Source: Pseudoclavibacter terrae (GTDB lineage Bacteria > Actinomycetota > Actinomycetes > Actinomycetales > Microbacteriaceae). Taken from it: a stretch of 64,000 nucleotides of DNA. The DNA lies in the NCBI RefSeq assembly GCF_008831075.1, contig NZ_WBJX01000007.1, positions 108,027 through 172,026 on the forward strand. Reading direction: 5' to 3'. The notes under the pieces were generated by a model, which worked only from the letters and a program-made list of their open reading frames with translations, searched no databases and was not told the origin of the DNA. Numbering within the stretch: the first letter of the stretch is position 1; every line of letters begins with the position of its first letter. Below are positions 19,986-28,634 of this stretch, one piece after another. The translations under genes and the position numbers were made by a program.

Positions 19986-20936
19986 TCAGGAGATCCGCGG
20001 ATGCGGCTCCCCCGGCCGCCGGAACGCCTCGGCGTTCGCGACCACCACGCCGACGATCACGATGGCCCCGCCCACCAGCTGGCCGACCGTGAACGGCTGA
20101 CCCGCCAGCAGGGTGAACGCGACCGTGAACACCGTGATCAGGTTCAGGAACACCCCCGCTCGAGCCGCCGGGATGACCGCGAGCGCGCGGTTCCAGAGCA
20201 GGTAGGACAGCACCGACGGGAACAGGGCGATCAGCACCAGCGAGGTCGCCGCATCCGCTGAGACCGGGAGGTGCGGGCCACCCGTCGCGAACGTGAGGGG
20301 CGCGACCAGGAGCACCGTGATGACCGCCTGAATGGACGTCGACGTGATGGGCGGCAGGGGAGGCGACCTGCGGCCGATGATCGTGTAGGCCGTCCAGATG
20401 CCGACAGCACCGAACATGAGCAGCTGCCCGACGCCGAACCCCGTCTCCAGGAACGCGCCGACATCACCGCCGCTCACCACGACGAACACCCCGACCAGGG
20501 CGATCACCACGCCGGCGACCCCGGTCCGCGTGAGGCGCTGCCTGAGGAAGATCGCCGCCGCCACCGCGATCACGGCAGGGTTGAACGCGTTGATGAGCGA
20601 CGCGCTGAAGGCGTCGCTGTACTGCAACGCCGCGTAGAGCGTCAGGTTGTACCCGGCCAGACCAGTGCAGCTGAGCGCCAGCAGCCACGGCCACGCCCGC
20701 AGCACCTTGCGCCAATCCGGGCGCTCCGCGAAGTGCGCGATCGCGAGCAACGGCACAGCGGCGAGCGTCCACCGCCAGAGCACGAGACTGAGCGGGTCCA
20801 TCGTCTCGAGCACAGCCGCGCCGACGATGTAGTTGCTCGCCCAGAACAACGTCGCGCCAAGCAGCGAGAGCACCGCGATCAGCAGCGAACGGCGGGCCGA
20901 CGCATCCGGCCCCGCATTCCTCGACCTCACGCTCAC
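19986..20936 (-). CDS. EamA/DMT-family transporter
   Basis: The 316-residue protein has two EamA repeats with ten helices: FWASNYIVGAAVLETMDPLSLVLWRW opens repeat one in the usual way, and SVLSYLLWNRALAVIPA followed by LNLITVFTVAFTLLAGQPF lies in repeat two. The family exports amino acids or metabolites. The GTG start follows GGGGAGG by about 8 bases. Its upstream region, shared with the divergent DUF429 gene, contains the long inverted repeat at 21055-21116. Confidence 0.88.
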   Translation of the reverse strand: MSVRSRNAGPDASARRSLLIAVLSLLGATLFWASNYIVGAAVLETMDPLSLVLWRWTLAAVPLLAIAHFAERPDWRKVLRAWPWLLALSCTGLAGYNLTLYAALQYSDAFSASLINAFNPAVIAVAAAIFLRQRLTRTGVAGVVIALVGVFVVVSGGDVGAFLETGFGVGQLLMFGAVGIWTAYTIIGRRSPPLPPITSTSIQAVITVLLVAPLTFATGGPHLPVSADAATSLVLIALFPSVLSYLLWNRALAVIPAARAGVFLNLITVFTVAFTLLAGQPFTVGQLVGGAIVIVGVVVANAEAFRRPGEPHPRIS

Positions 20937-21054
20937 GCGCGCACCTCCCCGACCCCGCGCAGCGGAGCGCGCCTCGACCCCGCCAGCCTAGCCAGGTGCC
21001 GCCGAACCGACCGCCCCTCGCGGCAGAGCCCGGTGCGCGCGCCAAGCTGCCAGC

Positions 21055-21116
21055 CACGGTGACGACACAGCCCGATCACGCTTCCCGGGGACAGAAATCG
21101 CGCTGTCGTCACCGTG
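21055..21116. repeat. Inverted-repeat cassette with GGTGACG/CGTCACC ends (copy A)
   Basis: A 13-bp perfect inverted repeat, CACGGTGACGACA at 21055-21067 and its complement at 21104-21116, encloses 36 bases. It lies between two divergent genes, so it is not a terminator. The ends and the right flank TGACTGTCAACC resemble the element at 29465-29525. Confidence 0.7.
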
Positions 21117-21175
21117 ACTGTCAACCCTGCGGGAGCTGAGCACCGACCAGAGCACGTACGCGTAGCGTTGCTCGG

Positions 21176-21922
21176 GTGAAGACCGTTGGCGTCGACCTGG
21201 CAGCAGAACCCACGCGCACGGCGATGGCCGTCATCGAGTGGGGTGCCGACGGAGCACGCCTCAGCCACGTGCAGCTCGGCACCTCCGACACCGAGATCAT
21301 CGAGCTGGCCGCAGATGCGGCGAGTGTCGGCATCGACTGCGCGTTCGGGTGGCCGATCGAGTTCGTGGAGTTCGTCTCGGCCCACGCCACCCGGGTGTCG
21401 GGCACGCACGCACGCACCGGCATCGACCTGCGCCGCCGCCTCGCCTACCGGCACACCGACCGGGTCGTGCGGGAGCAGACGGGCCGCTGGCCGCTCAGCG
21501 TCTCCACCGACCGACTCGGCATGACGGCCATCCACTGCGCCGAGCTGCTCGACGGGTTCGCGGCCGCAGGAGAGCAGGTCGACCGCTCCGGCGGCGGTCG
21601 CCTCGCCGAGGTGTACCCGGCGGCCGCGCTCCGCGCGTGGGGCCTGCTGACCCCGGGGTACAAGACCAAGCCGGAGGCCCGCATCCTCGCGGCGCAGGCG
21701 GTTCTGGCCGCGCTCCCCCGCCTCGAGACGACCGCCGAGCAGCGCTCGCTCCTGGGCAGGTCCGACGACGCGCTCGACGCGCTCGTCGCGTCGCTCATCG
21801 CGCGAGCTCACGCGCTCGGCAAGACGCTGCCGGTACCGCCGGAACTGCTCGACGCAGCGAAGATCGAGGGGTGGGTTGCACTCCCCACCTGCGGCATCGG
21901 CGAGCTCGCGGGAGCCGCATGA
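21176..21922 (+). CDS. DUF429 family protein
   Basis: The 248-residue protein starts VGVDLAAEPTRTAMAVIEW, with the aspartate and beta-hairpin typical of an RNase H-like fold, and has GIDCAFGWP and a C-terminal SDDALDALVASLIARA. These match DUF429, for which no biochemical role is established. The GTG start at 21176 is placed by a TAGCGT -10 seven bases upstream (leaderless). Its stop overlaps the following hydrolase start as ATGA, so the two are translated together. Confidence 0.85.
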   Translation: MKTVGVDLAAEPTRTAMAVIEWGADGARLSHVQLGTSDTEIIELAADAASVGIDCAFGWPIEFVEFVSAHATRVSGTHARTGIDLRRRLAYRHTDRVVREQTGRWPLSVSTDRLGMTAIHCAELLDGFAAAGEQVDRSGGGRLAEVYPAAALRAWGLLTPGYKTKPEARILAAQAVLAALPRLETTAEQRSLLGRSDDALDALVASLIARAHALGKTLPVPPELLDAAKIEGWVALPTCGIGELAGAA

Positions 21923-22623
21923 TCCGTGTTCTCCGCACCATGCGCCGTTCAGCGACCCGCCTCTGGTGGTGGGCCCTCGACTACGCCTACGTCGTCGCGC
22001 AGCAGGCACGCGCCGCGTTCGATCGCACGGACCCGGCGATGTTCCTCGACGGTCACCGCGCCCCCGTCGTCGTGGTCCCCGGCGTGTACGAGCCGTGGCG
22101 ATTCATGCTGCCGCTCATCCGCACCATCCACGCGATGGGGCATCCGGTGCACGTCCTCGACCCGCTCGGCTTCAATCGCAAGCCGGTGCCGGACGCGGCA
22201 GCGCATCTCGTCGAAGCGCTCGAAGGCCAGGACCTGGAGGACGTCATCATCGTCGCTCACAGCAAGGGCGGACTCGTCGGCAAGTACGCGATGACGCGGG
22301 GTGCGGGGGTGCCGCGCATCCGCTCGATGCTCGCCGTGGCGACCCCCTTCGGCGGATCCTCATACGCGCGTCTGCTGTTCACGCCGAGCCTGCGCATATT
22401 CTCGCCGCGCGACCGCACGATCCTGGCGCTCTCCCTCGAGAAGGAGGTGAACTCCCGGATCGTGTCGGTCTTCGGCTGCTTCGACCCGCACATCCCGAAG
22501 GGCAGCTTCCTGCTGGGCGCCGAGAACGTGCAGCTGGACACAGGTGGGCATTTCCGCGTGCTCGAGCACCCGCGCGTCCTCGTGGAATTCGAACGCCTCG
22601 CCGCGCAGCCGACAGAGCACTGA
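21919..22623 (+). CDS. Alpha/beta hydrolase, lipase/acyltransferase-like
   Basis: The 234-residue protein has VVVVPGVYEPWRFM (oxyanion-hole strand), then VAHSKGGLVGKYAM, the nucleophile elbow with serine in AHSKGG. A late histidine in TGGHFRVLEHP completes a plausible triad. The loop structure resembles small triacylglycerol lipases. It has no signal peptide, though the N-terminus is hydrophobic and aromatic. The start overlaps the DUF429 stop by four bases. Substrate unknown. Confidence 0.82.
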   Translation: MIRVLRTMRRSATRLWWWALDYAYVVAQQARAAFDRTDPAMFLDGHRAPVVVVPGVYEPWRFMLPLIRTIHAMGHPVHVLDPLGFNRKPVPDAAAHLVEALEGQDLEDVIIVAHSKGGLVGKYAMTRGAGVPRIRSMLAVATPFGGSSYARLLFTPSLRIFSPRDRTILALSLEKEVNSRIVSVFGCFDPHIPKGSFLLGAENVQLDTGGHFRVLEHPRVLVEFERLAAQPTEH

Positions 22624-22663
22624 TGGGGGCGTCGCCTCAGGCGGCGGGCCTAGCATCAGCGCC

Positions 22664-23437
22664 ATGACTCCGGATGCACGCAACTGGTTCGACGAAGGCG
22701 GGCAGGCGTACGCCCAGTTCCGCCCCACTTACCCCGCTTCGCTCGCCAGCGAACTCGCGCAGCTGGCCCCGAGCACCGACCTCGCCGTCGATACGGGGTG
22801 CGGCAACGGCCAGTTCACAACCACGCTCGGAGCGGCCTTCGACCAGGTCATCGGCCTCGACCCGAGCGAGGAGCAGATCGCGAACGCGGCCCCGCATCCG
22901 CGCGTCGCGTACCAGCAGGCTCCCGCGGAGTCGCTGCCGGCGAGCATCCGCAACGACTCCGTCAGCCTGGTCAGCGCCGCCCAGGCCGCGCACTGGTTCG
23001 ACCTGCCCAGGTTCTACGACGAGGTCACCCGAGTCAGCGTTCGCGGCGGCGTCATCGCGCTGCTCTGCTACGGCGTCCTCCACCTCGACGACCCCGCCAT
23101 CGACGAACGCGCCCAGCGCTTCTACGCCGAAGACCTCGACGCCTACTGGCCACCGTCTCGGCGGCTGGTCGAGCGCGAGTACCGCGACCTGTCGTTCCCG
23201 TTCGAGGAGATCGAGTTCCGGGCGCCGAGCATCCAGAAGCGACTGACCCTGGATGCGCTGCTCGGCTACTTCTCGACCTGGTCGGCCGTCCGTGCGGCGC
23301 GCGAGGCGGGCCAGGCGCGCCTGCTCGAGGACGTGGGCCGCGACCTCGCCGACCTCTGGGGCGACCCCGCGACGGAACGACTCACGACCTGGCCCATCGG
23401 GGGCCGCGTCGGGCGCGTCGGCACCGCAGGGGCGTGA
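22664..23437 (+). CDS. Class I SAM-dependent methyltransferase
   Basis: The 257-residue protein has motif I VDTGCGNGQFTTTLG, the following acidic end of beta-2 (VIGLDPSEEQI) and AAQAAHWFDLPRFYDEVTRV, typical of the methyltransferase type 11 group that methylates small molecules. A TAGCAT -10 at 22651-22656 stands seven bases before the ATG, so the start is leaderless. The substrate cannot be inferred from neighbours. Confidence 0.88.
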   Translation: MTPDARNWFDEGGQAYAQFRPTYPASLASELAQLAPSTDLAVDTGCGNGQFTTTLGAAFDQVIGLDPSEEQIANAAPHPRVAYQQAPAESLPASIRNDSVSLVSAAQAAHWFDLPRFYDEVTRVSVRGGVIALLCYGVLHLDDPAIDERAQRFYAEDLDAYWPPSRRLVEREYRDLSFPFEEIEFRAPSIQKRLTLDALLGYFSTWSAVRAAREAGQARLLEDVGRDLADLWGDPATERLTTWPIGGRVGRVGTAGA

Positions 23438-23508
23438 GTCGCGCGGGTGGCCCGCGGCCGTAACGCGGATCCTGCGCCCACACGACGACGCTGAGTAGCA
23501 TGCAGGCC

Positions 23509-23946
23509 ATGCCCATCAGACTCGAGAACGTCGGCATCGCCGTCCGCGATATCGAAGCGACCATCGCCTTCTTCACCGACCTCGGGCTCACCGTGCTGGG
23601 CCGCGACGAGGTCAGCGGCGACTGGGCAGCCACCGCAGTCGGTCTCGACGGCAACCACGCCAAGATCGCCGTGCTGCAGACGCCAGACGGCCACGGGCAG
23701 CTCGAGCTGTTCGAGTACATCCACCCGGAGGCCATCGAGACCGAGCCGACGCTGCCCAACGAGATCGGGATGCATCGCGTCGCGTTCTCCGTCGACGACA
23801 TCGACGAGTCGCTCGCGATCGCGGCAAGGCACGGCTGCCACCCGCTGCGGGGTGTCGCGAACTACCGGGACGTCTACAAGCTCACGTACCTGCGAGGCCC
23901 GAGCGGCATCATCGTGATGCTCGCGCAGGACCTCACGAAGAGCTGA
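23509..23946 (+). CDS. VOC (glyoxalase/bleomycin resistance-like) family protein
   Basis: The 145-residue protein has the two beta-alpha-beta-beta-beta modules of vicinal-oxygen-chelate proteins: RLENVGIAVRDIEATIAFFTDLGL, then LELFEYIHPE, MHRVAFSVDDIDESL and LRGPSGIIVMLAQ. Possible metal ligands are E in LELFEY and H in MHRVAF. A TAGCAT -10 at 23496-23501 places the leaderless start at 23509 rather than the ATG at 23500, which lies inside the hexamer. The enzymatic role is unknown. Confidence 0.87.
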   Translation: MPIRLENVGIAVRDIEATIAFFTDLGLTVLGRDEVSGDWAATAVGLDGNHAKIAVLQTPDGHGQLELFEYIHPEAIETEPTLPNEIGMHRVAFSVDDIDESLAIAARHGCHPLRGVANYRDVYKLTYLRGPSGIIVMLAQDLTKS

Positions 23947-23961
23947 CGCGCCGCGCCGACG

Positions 23962-24573
23962 CTACGCGCTCGGCTCGAGCGGCACGATCTGCTGGAACGG
24001 CGGGATCTTCTCCCCGCTCTGGTCGCCGCCGAAGACCGTGCTCTCGCCGCGGTCGTAGACGAGGTCGAACTGCGTGTAGTCATCGCGCAGCCAGGCTCCG
24101 ACCCAGCCGGTCACCGTCTCCCCGGGCTTGACACTGTTGATCGGCGTGTATCCGGCGGCGGTCATCGCCGGCGCGAGCGTCTCCGGGTTCGTCAGGCCGA
24201 GCGAGACGTAGTCGAGGTTGACGCCGCGGTCGGTGATGGACACCGGCGTCGGCCTTTCCGCACCGCCGTACTCGTCGCCGGCGGTGAAGCGGACCTTCAC
24301 GAGCACCGCTTGGAGCCCGTCCGAGACGGACGCGTTCGCCGCGGACTGGAAATCCGTGACCATGGCGAGCGTCGTCACAGACGTCCCCGTGAGCTCATCC
24401 GTGACCGTCTGCTCGACGATCGGGATGCTCGGGGGTTCCGCGATCGTCGCCGTCGGGGTCGGCGTCTCGGCAGGCTGAGCCTCGACGCCTCCCATCCCCG
24501 CGCATCCGCTGAGCGTGAGCGCCGCGGCGACAAGCGTGGACACGAGGGCGAGGCGAGCGGCTGCGAACGTCAT
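23962..24573 (-). CDS. Secreted lipoprotein, DUF4352-like
   Basis: The 203-residue protein has a lipoprotein signal peptide (ALVSTLVAAALTLSGC) with the lipobox cysteine at about residue 24. A Thr/Pro-rich linker is followed by a beta-rich domain (LQAVLVKVRFTAGDEYGG and KPGETVTGWVGAWL) that looks like the immunoglobulin-like DUF4352 fold of surface lipoproteins. A GAGAAT hexamer six bases upstream of the ATG suggests a leaderless start. Function unknown. Confidence 0.75.
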   Translation of the reverse strand: MTFAAARLALVSTLVAAALTLSGCAGMGGVEAQPAETPTPTATIAEPPSIPIVEQTVTDELTGTSVTTLAMVTDFQSAANASVSDGLQAVLVKVRFTAGDEYGGAERPTPVSITDRGVNLDYVSLGLTNPETLAPAMTAAGYTPINSVKPGETVTGWVGAWLRDDYTQFDLVYDRGESTVFGGDQSGEKIPPFQQIVPLEPSA

Positions 24574-24634
24574 CGGAAGATTCTCGCACCGAGCACCGCG
24601 CACCGAGCACCGCCTCATGCGCCACCGACGTCGG

Positions 24635-25486
24635 CTACGCTCCCGCGAGGTACTGGGCGAACGACAGCGGCGGCCGTCCGGTGACCCGCTCGACATCGTC
24701 GGATACGCGAGACAGCTCGCCGCTCGCGATGGCCGTGTACGTGCTCACCCAGGCGTCGTTCTGCCAGGCGGGCGCGCCCCACTTCGCCCGCGACTCGTAG
24801 GCCTCCTCGAGGCTCTCGTCGCGGAACGTCACCGCGGTGCCGCGAGCGTGCGCGATCGCCGCCGCGATCTCGGTCGCCGTGAGCGCCTCCGGGCCCGTCA
24901 GGTCGTACGTGGCCTCCCGATGCGCATCCGGGGCGAGCAGCACGCTCGACGCGACCGCCGCCACGTCGGCGCGGCTGACGATCGAGACCCGGCCGTCGCC
25001 GGCCGGGCCGCGCAGCACGCCGTCGTCGCCGACGAACATCGGCATGACGTCCATGTAGAAGTTGTCCCGCAGGAAGGTCCACGTCATTCCGGACGCCTTG
25101 AGATGCTCCTCCGTCGCGTGGTGGTCGCGCGCCAGCGTGAACGTCGAGGCGGGCGAGGCGCCGAAGAAGGACGTGTAGACGACGTGCTCGACGCCAGCCT
25201 CCGCCGCGGCGTCGATGAAGGCCTTGTGCTCGTCGAGTCGCGACTCGCTCTCGGCCGCCGAGACCATGAACAGGGTGCGGGTGCCGCGGAGTGCGGCAGT
25301 GGATGCGGCGCGGTCCGCGTAGCTGAACGGCGCGACCACGCACCCGGGCAGCTGCGGCGCGTTCGCCGGAGTGCGTGCGAGGAGGAGCTGCGAGGCGCCA
25401 GCGTCGGCGAGCCGCTTGGCGACGACGCCGCCCACCGCTCCCGTGCTGCCGGTCACCGCGATGCGGTCGGTGGATGCTTCGGTCAT
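24635..25486 (-). CDS. NmrA/QorB-like NAD(P)H quinone reductase
   Basis: The 283-residue Rossmann protein has IAVTGSTGAVGGVVAKRLAD at the N-terminus and the NmrA-like pattern VYTSFFGAS then TWTFLRDNFYMD. This is the QorB (YtfG) type, which reduces quinones or azo compounds with NADPH. In enterobacteria a YtfH-type HxlR regulator stands beside it, and here an HxlR gene lies 102 bases upstream on the same strand. AAGGAG precedes the ATG. Confidence 0.88.
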   Translation of the reverse strand: MTEASTDRIAVTGSTGAVGGVVAKRLADAGASQLLLARTPANAPQLPGCVVAPFSYADRAASTAALRGTRTLFMVSAAESESRLDEHKAFIDAAAEAGVEHVVYTSFFGASPASTFTLARDHHATEEHLKASGMTWTFLRDNFYMDVMPMFVGDDGVLRGPAGDGRVSIVSRADVAAVASSVLLAPDAHREATYDLTGPEALTATEIAAAIAHARGTAVTFRDESLEEAYESRAKWGAPAWQNDAWVSTYTAIASGELSRVSDDVERVTGRPPLSFAQYLAGA

Positions 25487-25588
25487 GCTGAACTCCTTGG
25501 ACTCGGTGCCGCTGTGGTGGGGTTGTGCTGCGGGGGTGGGGTATCGTGCGTCGAGCCCGGCACGCGTTCGTCTCGGTTCGGCCGGCGC

Positions 25589-25957
25589 TCATCCACGCGC
25601 GGTGTCGTACTCCCGCTGTGCTTCGGCGACGCCCGTCATGTGCTCGGTCGCCCACTCGGTGAGCACGCGGAGTGGGCCGAGCAGGCTGAGTCCGGCGTCC
25701 GTCAGCTCGTAGTCGACGCGCGGCGGCACCTGCGGGAACACGGTGCGCGTGACGAGGCCGTCGCGTTCGAGCCCACGGAGCGTCTGGGTGAGCATCTTCT
25801 GCGAGACCCCGTCGACCGCGGCTTGGATCTCCGAGAATCGCTTCGGACCCTCGTGCAGCGTGCCGACGACGAGCACCGTCCACCGGTCGCCGATGCGGTC
25901 CAGCAGGCGGCGCGACGGGCAGTCGCGCACGTACGGGTCCCACAGGGGTTCGGACAT
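25589..25957 (-). CDS. HxlR-family transcriptional regulator
   Basis: The 122-residue winged-helix protein has CPSRRLLDRIGDRWTVLVVG, RFSEIQAAVDGVSQKMLTQTL and VPPRVDYELTDAGLSLL, a complete HxlR domain. These dimeric regulators often sense aldehydes or quinones and control adjacent oxidoreductases. The ATG at 25957 has GAGAGG nearby; longer in-frame extensions upstream run through the operator. Palindromes at 25972-25998 lie directly upstream, and a divergent reductase begins at 26136. Confidence 0.92.
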   Translation of the reverse strand: MSEPLWDPYVRDCPSRRLLDRIGDRWTVLVVGTLHEGPKRFSEIQAAVDGVSQKMLTQTLRGLERDGLVTRTVFPQVPPRVDYELTDAGLSLLGPLRVLTEWATEHMTGVAEAQREYDTARG

Positions 25958-25971
25958 GACCCACCTCTCAT

Positions 25972-26041
25972 CGGTAACTGCACGGTACTCAGTTACCGCC
26001 AGAGACTCAAGGGCTGCGCCACAGGCACTTCTCGGTAACCG
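25972..26041. promoter_or_regulatory. HxlR operator sites between divergent reductase genes
   Basis: CGGTAACTG at 25972-25980 and CAGTTACCG at 25990-25998 form a perfect 9-base inverted repeat with a 9-base spacer, matching the GTAACT-AGTTAC pattern of known HxlR operators. A further short palindrome CGGTAACCG lies at 26033-26041. The sites lie between the hxlR gene and the divergent NAD(P)-binding protein gene, so both are probably controlled. Confidence 0.7.
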
Positions 26042-26135
26042 ACGCTCCCCAAAGTGCCTTCTTCCCCTCCCCGCAGTCGGTCTCCTACGGTGACTGTCGG
26101 CGCCCGACACCGGTCGCCGAGACGAAAGGACCACC

Positions 26136-26780
26136 ATGGCCAAGATCACCATCCTCGGCGGAACCGGATACGCCGGAAGCAACCTCGTCAAGGCGGCAGC
26201 GTCCGCGGGCCACGAGGTCACCTCGTTCAGCCGCTCGCGCCCCGACGAAGAGATCGAGGGCGTCACCTACGTCAGCGCCAGCGCCCTCGAAGACGGCACG
26301 CTCGAGCACGCCATCGACGGCGCCGATGTCGTGGTCTCCGCCCTCGCGCCTCGCGGCGACCTGGAAGGCCGAACCCGCGGCGTGCTCGCGCAGGCCGCGG
26401 CACTCGCCGCCGCGAAGGGCGTGCGCTTCGGCGTCGTCGGCGGCGCCGGTTCGCTGTTCGTCGCCGAGGGCGGCCCACGGCTGTTCGACACGGAGGGCTT
26501 CCCGGATGCGATCAAGCCGGAAGCCGCCGAGATGGCCGGCGTGCTCGACGACCTCCGCGTATCCGCCCCAGAGCTCGACTGGTTCTACGTCAGCCCCGCC
26601 GCCGCGTTCGGCGCCTGGGCACCTGGTGAGGCGACGGGCGAGTACCGCATCGGCGGCGACGTGCTCCTCGCCGACGAGAACGGCGACTCGAACATCTCCG
26701 GCGCCGACTTCGCCGCCGCGATCGTCGCCGAGATCGAGAACCCCGCCCACCGCCGCGCGCGCTTCGGCGTCGCGTACTGA
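26136..26780 (+). CDS. NAD(P)-binding reductase, YwnB/biliverdin reductase-B-like
   Basis: The 214-residue protein has the Rossmann motif ITILGGTGYAGSNLVKAA, SRSRPDE after beta-2, DVVVSALAPRGD and FGVVGGAGSLFV, the SDR-like NAD(P)H-binding family to which YwnB and BVR-B belong. Such proteins reduce flavins or small electrophiles. The divergent hxlR gene and shared operators suggest induction with the QorB-like gene by the same electrophile (inference). Confidence 0.87.
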   Translation: MAKITILGGTGYAGSNLVKAAASAGHEVTSFSRSRPDEEIEGVTYVSASALEDGTLEHAIDGADVVVSALAPRGDLEGRTRGVLAQAAALAAAKGVRFGVVGGAGSLFVAEGGPRLFDTEGFPDAIKPEAAEMAGVLDDLRVSAPELDWFYVSPAAAFGAWAPGEATGEYRIGGDVLLADENGDSNISGADFAAAIVAEIENPAHRRARFGVAY

Positions 26781-26804
26781 GCAGCGGCACCTTGCCCGGA
26801 CCGG

Positions 26805-26869
26805 GGGCATCCACACGAGCACTGCAGGTTGCGTTTCGCAACGAACATGCATGGCTCGCGTGGATGCCC
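26805..26869. terminator. Nested hairpin between convergent genes
   Basis: Outer arms GGGCATCCACACGAGC (26805-26820) and 26854-26869 pair except for one central mismatch. Inside is GTTGCG-TTT-CGCAAC (26828-26842). The element sits between convergent genes and probably serves as a bidirectional terminator; there is no T-run. Confidence 0.6.
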
Positions 26870-26914
26870 TTGGGAGCGGGCCGGAGGGGGCAGGCGGGAG
26901 CGAGCTGGCGCGAG

Positions 26915-27939
26915 CTATGGGACGATGACTGCGCGGCCGCGGATCTCGCCAGCGTGCAGCTTCTCGTAGGCGGCGGGCGCCTCGTCGAGGGAGAACCGCT
27001 CGACGTGGATGTTGATGGCGCCGCGCTTCGCGAGCTCCACGACCTCCATGAGCTCCGTCCTGGAGCCCCAGTTGATGGCGCGGCCCGTGACGTCGAGGGG
27101 CACCGTCGTCTGACCGATGGGCACGGCACCGCTCGCGACGCCCACGACCACGACCGAGCCGGCGGCCGCAACCATCTTCGCCGACAGGTCGGCCGTCGGC
27201 TGGATGCCGACGAAGTCGAACACGACCGTCGCCCCGAGACCGCGAGTGAGGTCCTTGACCGCTGGGATCGCATCCGGGTTCGACAGGAACGTGTGGTCGG
27301 CCCCGACGGCGCGGGCGAGCTCGAGCTGCGCCTCGCCGACGTCGAGCACGACCACCGTCGTGGCCGACAGCGCCTTGAGCAGCTGGATCGCGACGTGGCC
27401 GAGGCCGCCTGACCCGATGACGACCGCGGTCGAGCCGGGAACGAGCTTCGGCAGCGCCGACTTCACGGCGCGGTACGGGGTGAGCCCAGCGTCGGTGAGC
27501 GACACGTTCTTGACCGGGTCGAGGTCGCCGATCGGCACGAGGTGGCGCGCGTCGTCGACGATCATGTACTCGGCCATGCCGCCGTCGCTGAAGATGCCGG
27601 GCGCGCGCATCCCCTTCTCGCAGTTCTGCTCAGCCCGCCTGCGCAGTGGTAGCAGCGGCCGCAACCCCACGGCCCGTAGACGATGACCGATTCGCCGATC
27701 TCGACGTCGTGGACGCCACTGCCGATCGCTTCGACGACGCCCGCGACCTCGTGGCCGAGCGTGAGCGGCAGCGGTTTGAAGTAGTAGTCCTCCTCGGATG
27801 CACCCATGATGAACTCGTCCGAATGGCAGGCGCCGGCGGCCGTCACCTTGAGCAGGATCTCCCCGGCAGCCGGTGTTGGAGTGTCGATCTCGACGAGTTC
27901 GGGGCGCGAGCCGATCGCGCGGTACTGCAGTGCTTTCAT
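26915..27939 (-). pseudogene. Zinc-dependent alcohol dehydrogenase broken by a frameshift
   Basis: The N-terminal part (start 27939) reads MKALQYRAIGSRPELVEID, then AAGACHSDEFIMG and LGHEVAGVVEAIG with catalytic zinc ligands, up to YGPWGCGRCYHCAGG. The reading frame is lost at about 27627-27632. The protein resumes in another frame at EQNCEKGMRAPGIFSDGGMAEY and continues through the Rossmann motif VIGSGGLGHVAIQLLKAL to the stop at 26915. One missing base (or two extra) explains it. The break falls inside the structural-zinc loop (C-x2-C-x2-C, then C), separating its last cysteine. The two halves otherwise look intact and unbiased, so the change is recent or a sequencing error. The family oxidises primary alcohols with NAD+. 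Confidence 0.85.
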
Positions 27940-28028
27940 GGCGCTGCCTCTCTCCGGGCGGAGCAACAACCCGGCTTCAGTGTGCGACGCGAAGCGCCGC
28001 GAACCCGGAAGTGGGGTCCCGTCCGATG

Positions 28029-28589
28029 CTACGCCTCGCTATGTGTCGAGTCAGCGAGATTGTCCTGGGCGAGCGCGGCGCGGCGCGCCCACCAAGCCCT
28101 GACGCCGCTCCTGACACCCACCCAGACCGCGAGCAGAAGCAAGACCAGCGCCGCGCATCCGCTCGTCGCCCACATGACCGCGCCCCACCCAGTGTGGTCG
28201 CCACCGCTGGTGCCGAACGCATCCGCGACATTCATCCCGACCCCAAACCAGGCCCAGAAGAAGGGAAACCCACCCAGGAACAGGAGACCCGCTGCCACGG
28301 CAGCGCTCTGGACCCACGTCGCCCCCCTCCGGCAGGAGAGCACAAGACTCCCGAGCCCGAGCAAGAGCCCCGGCCCCAGGAGCATGGCGACGACCCAGAC
28401 GTGAATGGTCTCGTTGGAACGAGCAGCATGGAGGTAGATCTCCTCGAGGGTCATGTCGGGGACCGCCGCGAGCGGGTCGAGCACAAGAACCTGCAGCATC
28501 CCGAAGACCGCGTACCCGGTCACGAGCAGGAACCCGACGCAGCCGACCACGATGGCAGCGGCCGACCGCGACGGCTTCTCGACGCTCAT
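28029..28589 (-). CDS. Hypothetical membrane protein (four to five helices)
   Basis: The 186-residue protein has hydrophobic segments at VVGCVGFLLVTGYAVFGML, VVAMLLGPGLLLGLGSLVL, AAVAAGLLFLGGFPFFWAWF and CAALVLLLLAVWVGV. A conserved-looking extracytoplasmic loop lies between helices one and two. I do not recognise a named family. A TAGTCT -10 seven bases before the ATG at 28589 supports a leaderless start there rather than at 28607. Confidence 0.72.
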   Translation of the reverse strand: MSVEKPSRSAAAIVVGCVGFLLVTGYAVFGMLQVLVLDPLAAVPDMTLEEIYLHAARSNETIHVWVVAMLLGPGLLLGLGSLVLSCRRGATWVQSAAVAAGLLFLGGFPFFWAWFGVGMNVADAFGTSGGDHTGWGAVMWATSGCAALVLLLLAVWVGVRSGVRAWWARRAALAQDNLADSTHSEA

Positions 28590-28634
28590 GCGAGCGAGAC
28601 TACCCATGGCCGTCCGTCACGTTGCCCACGCTGC

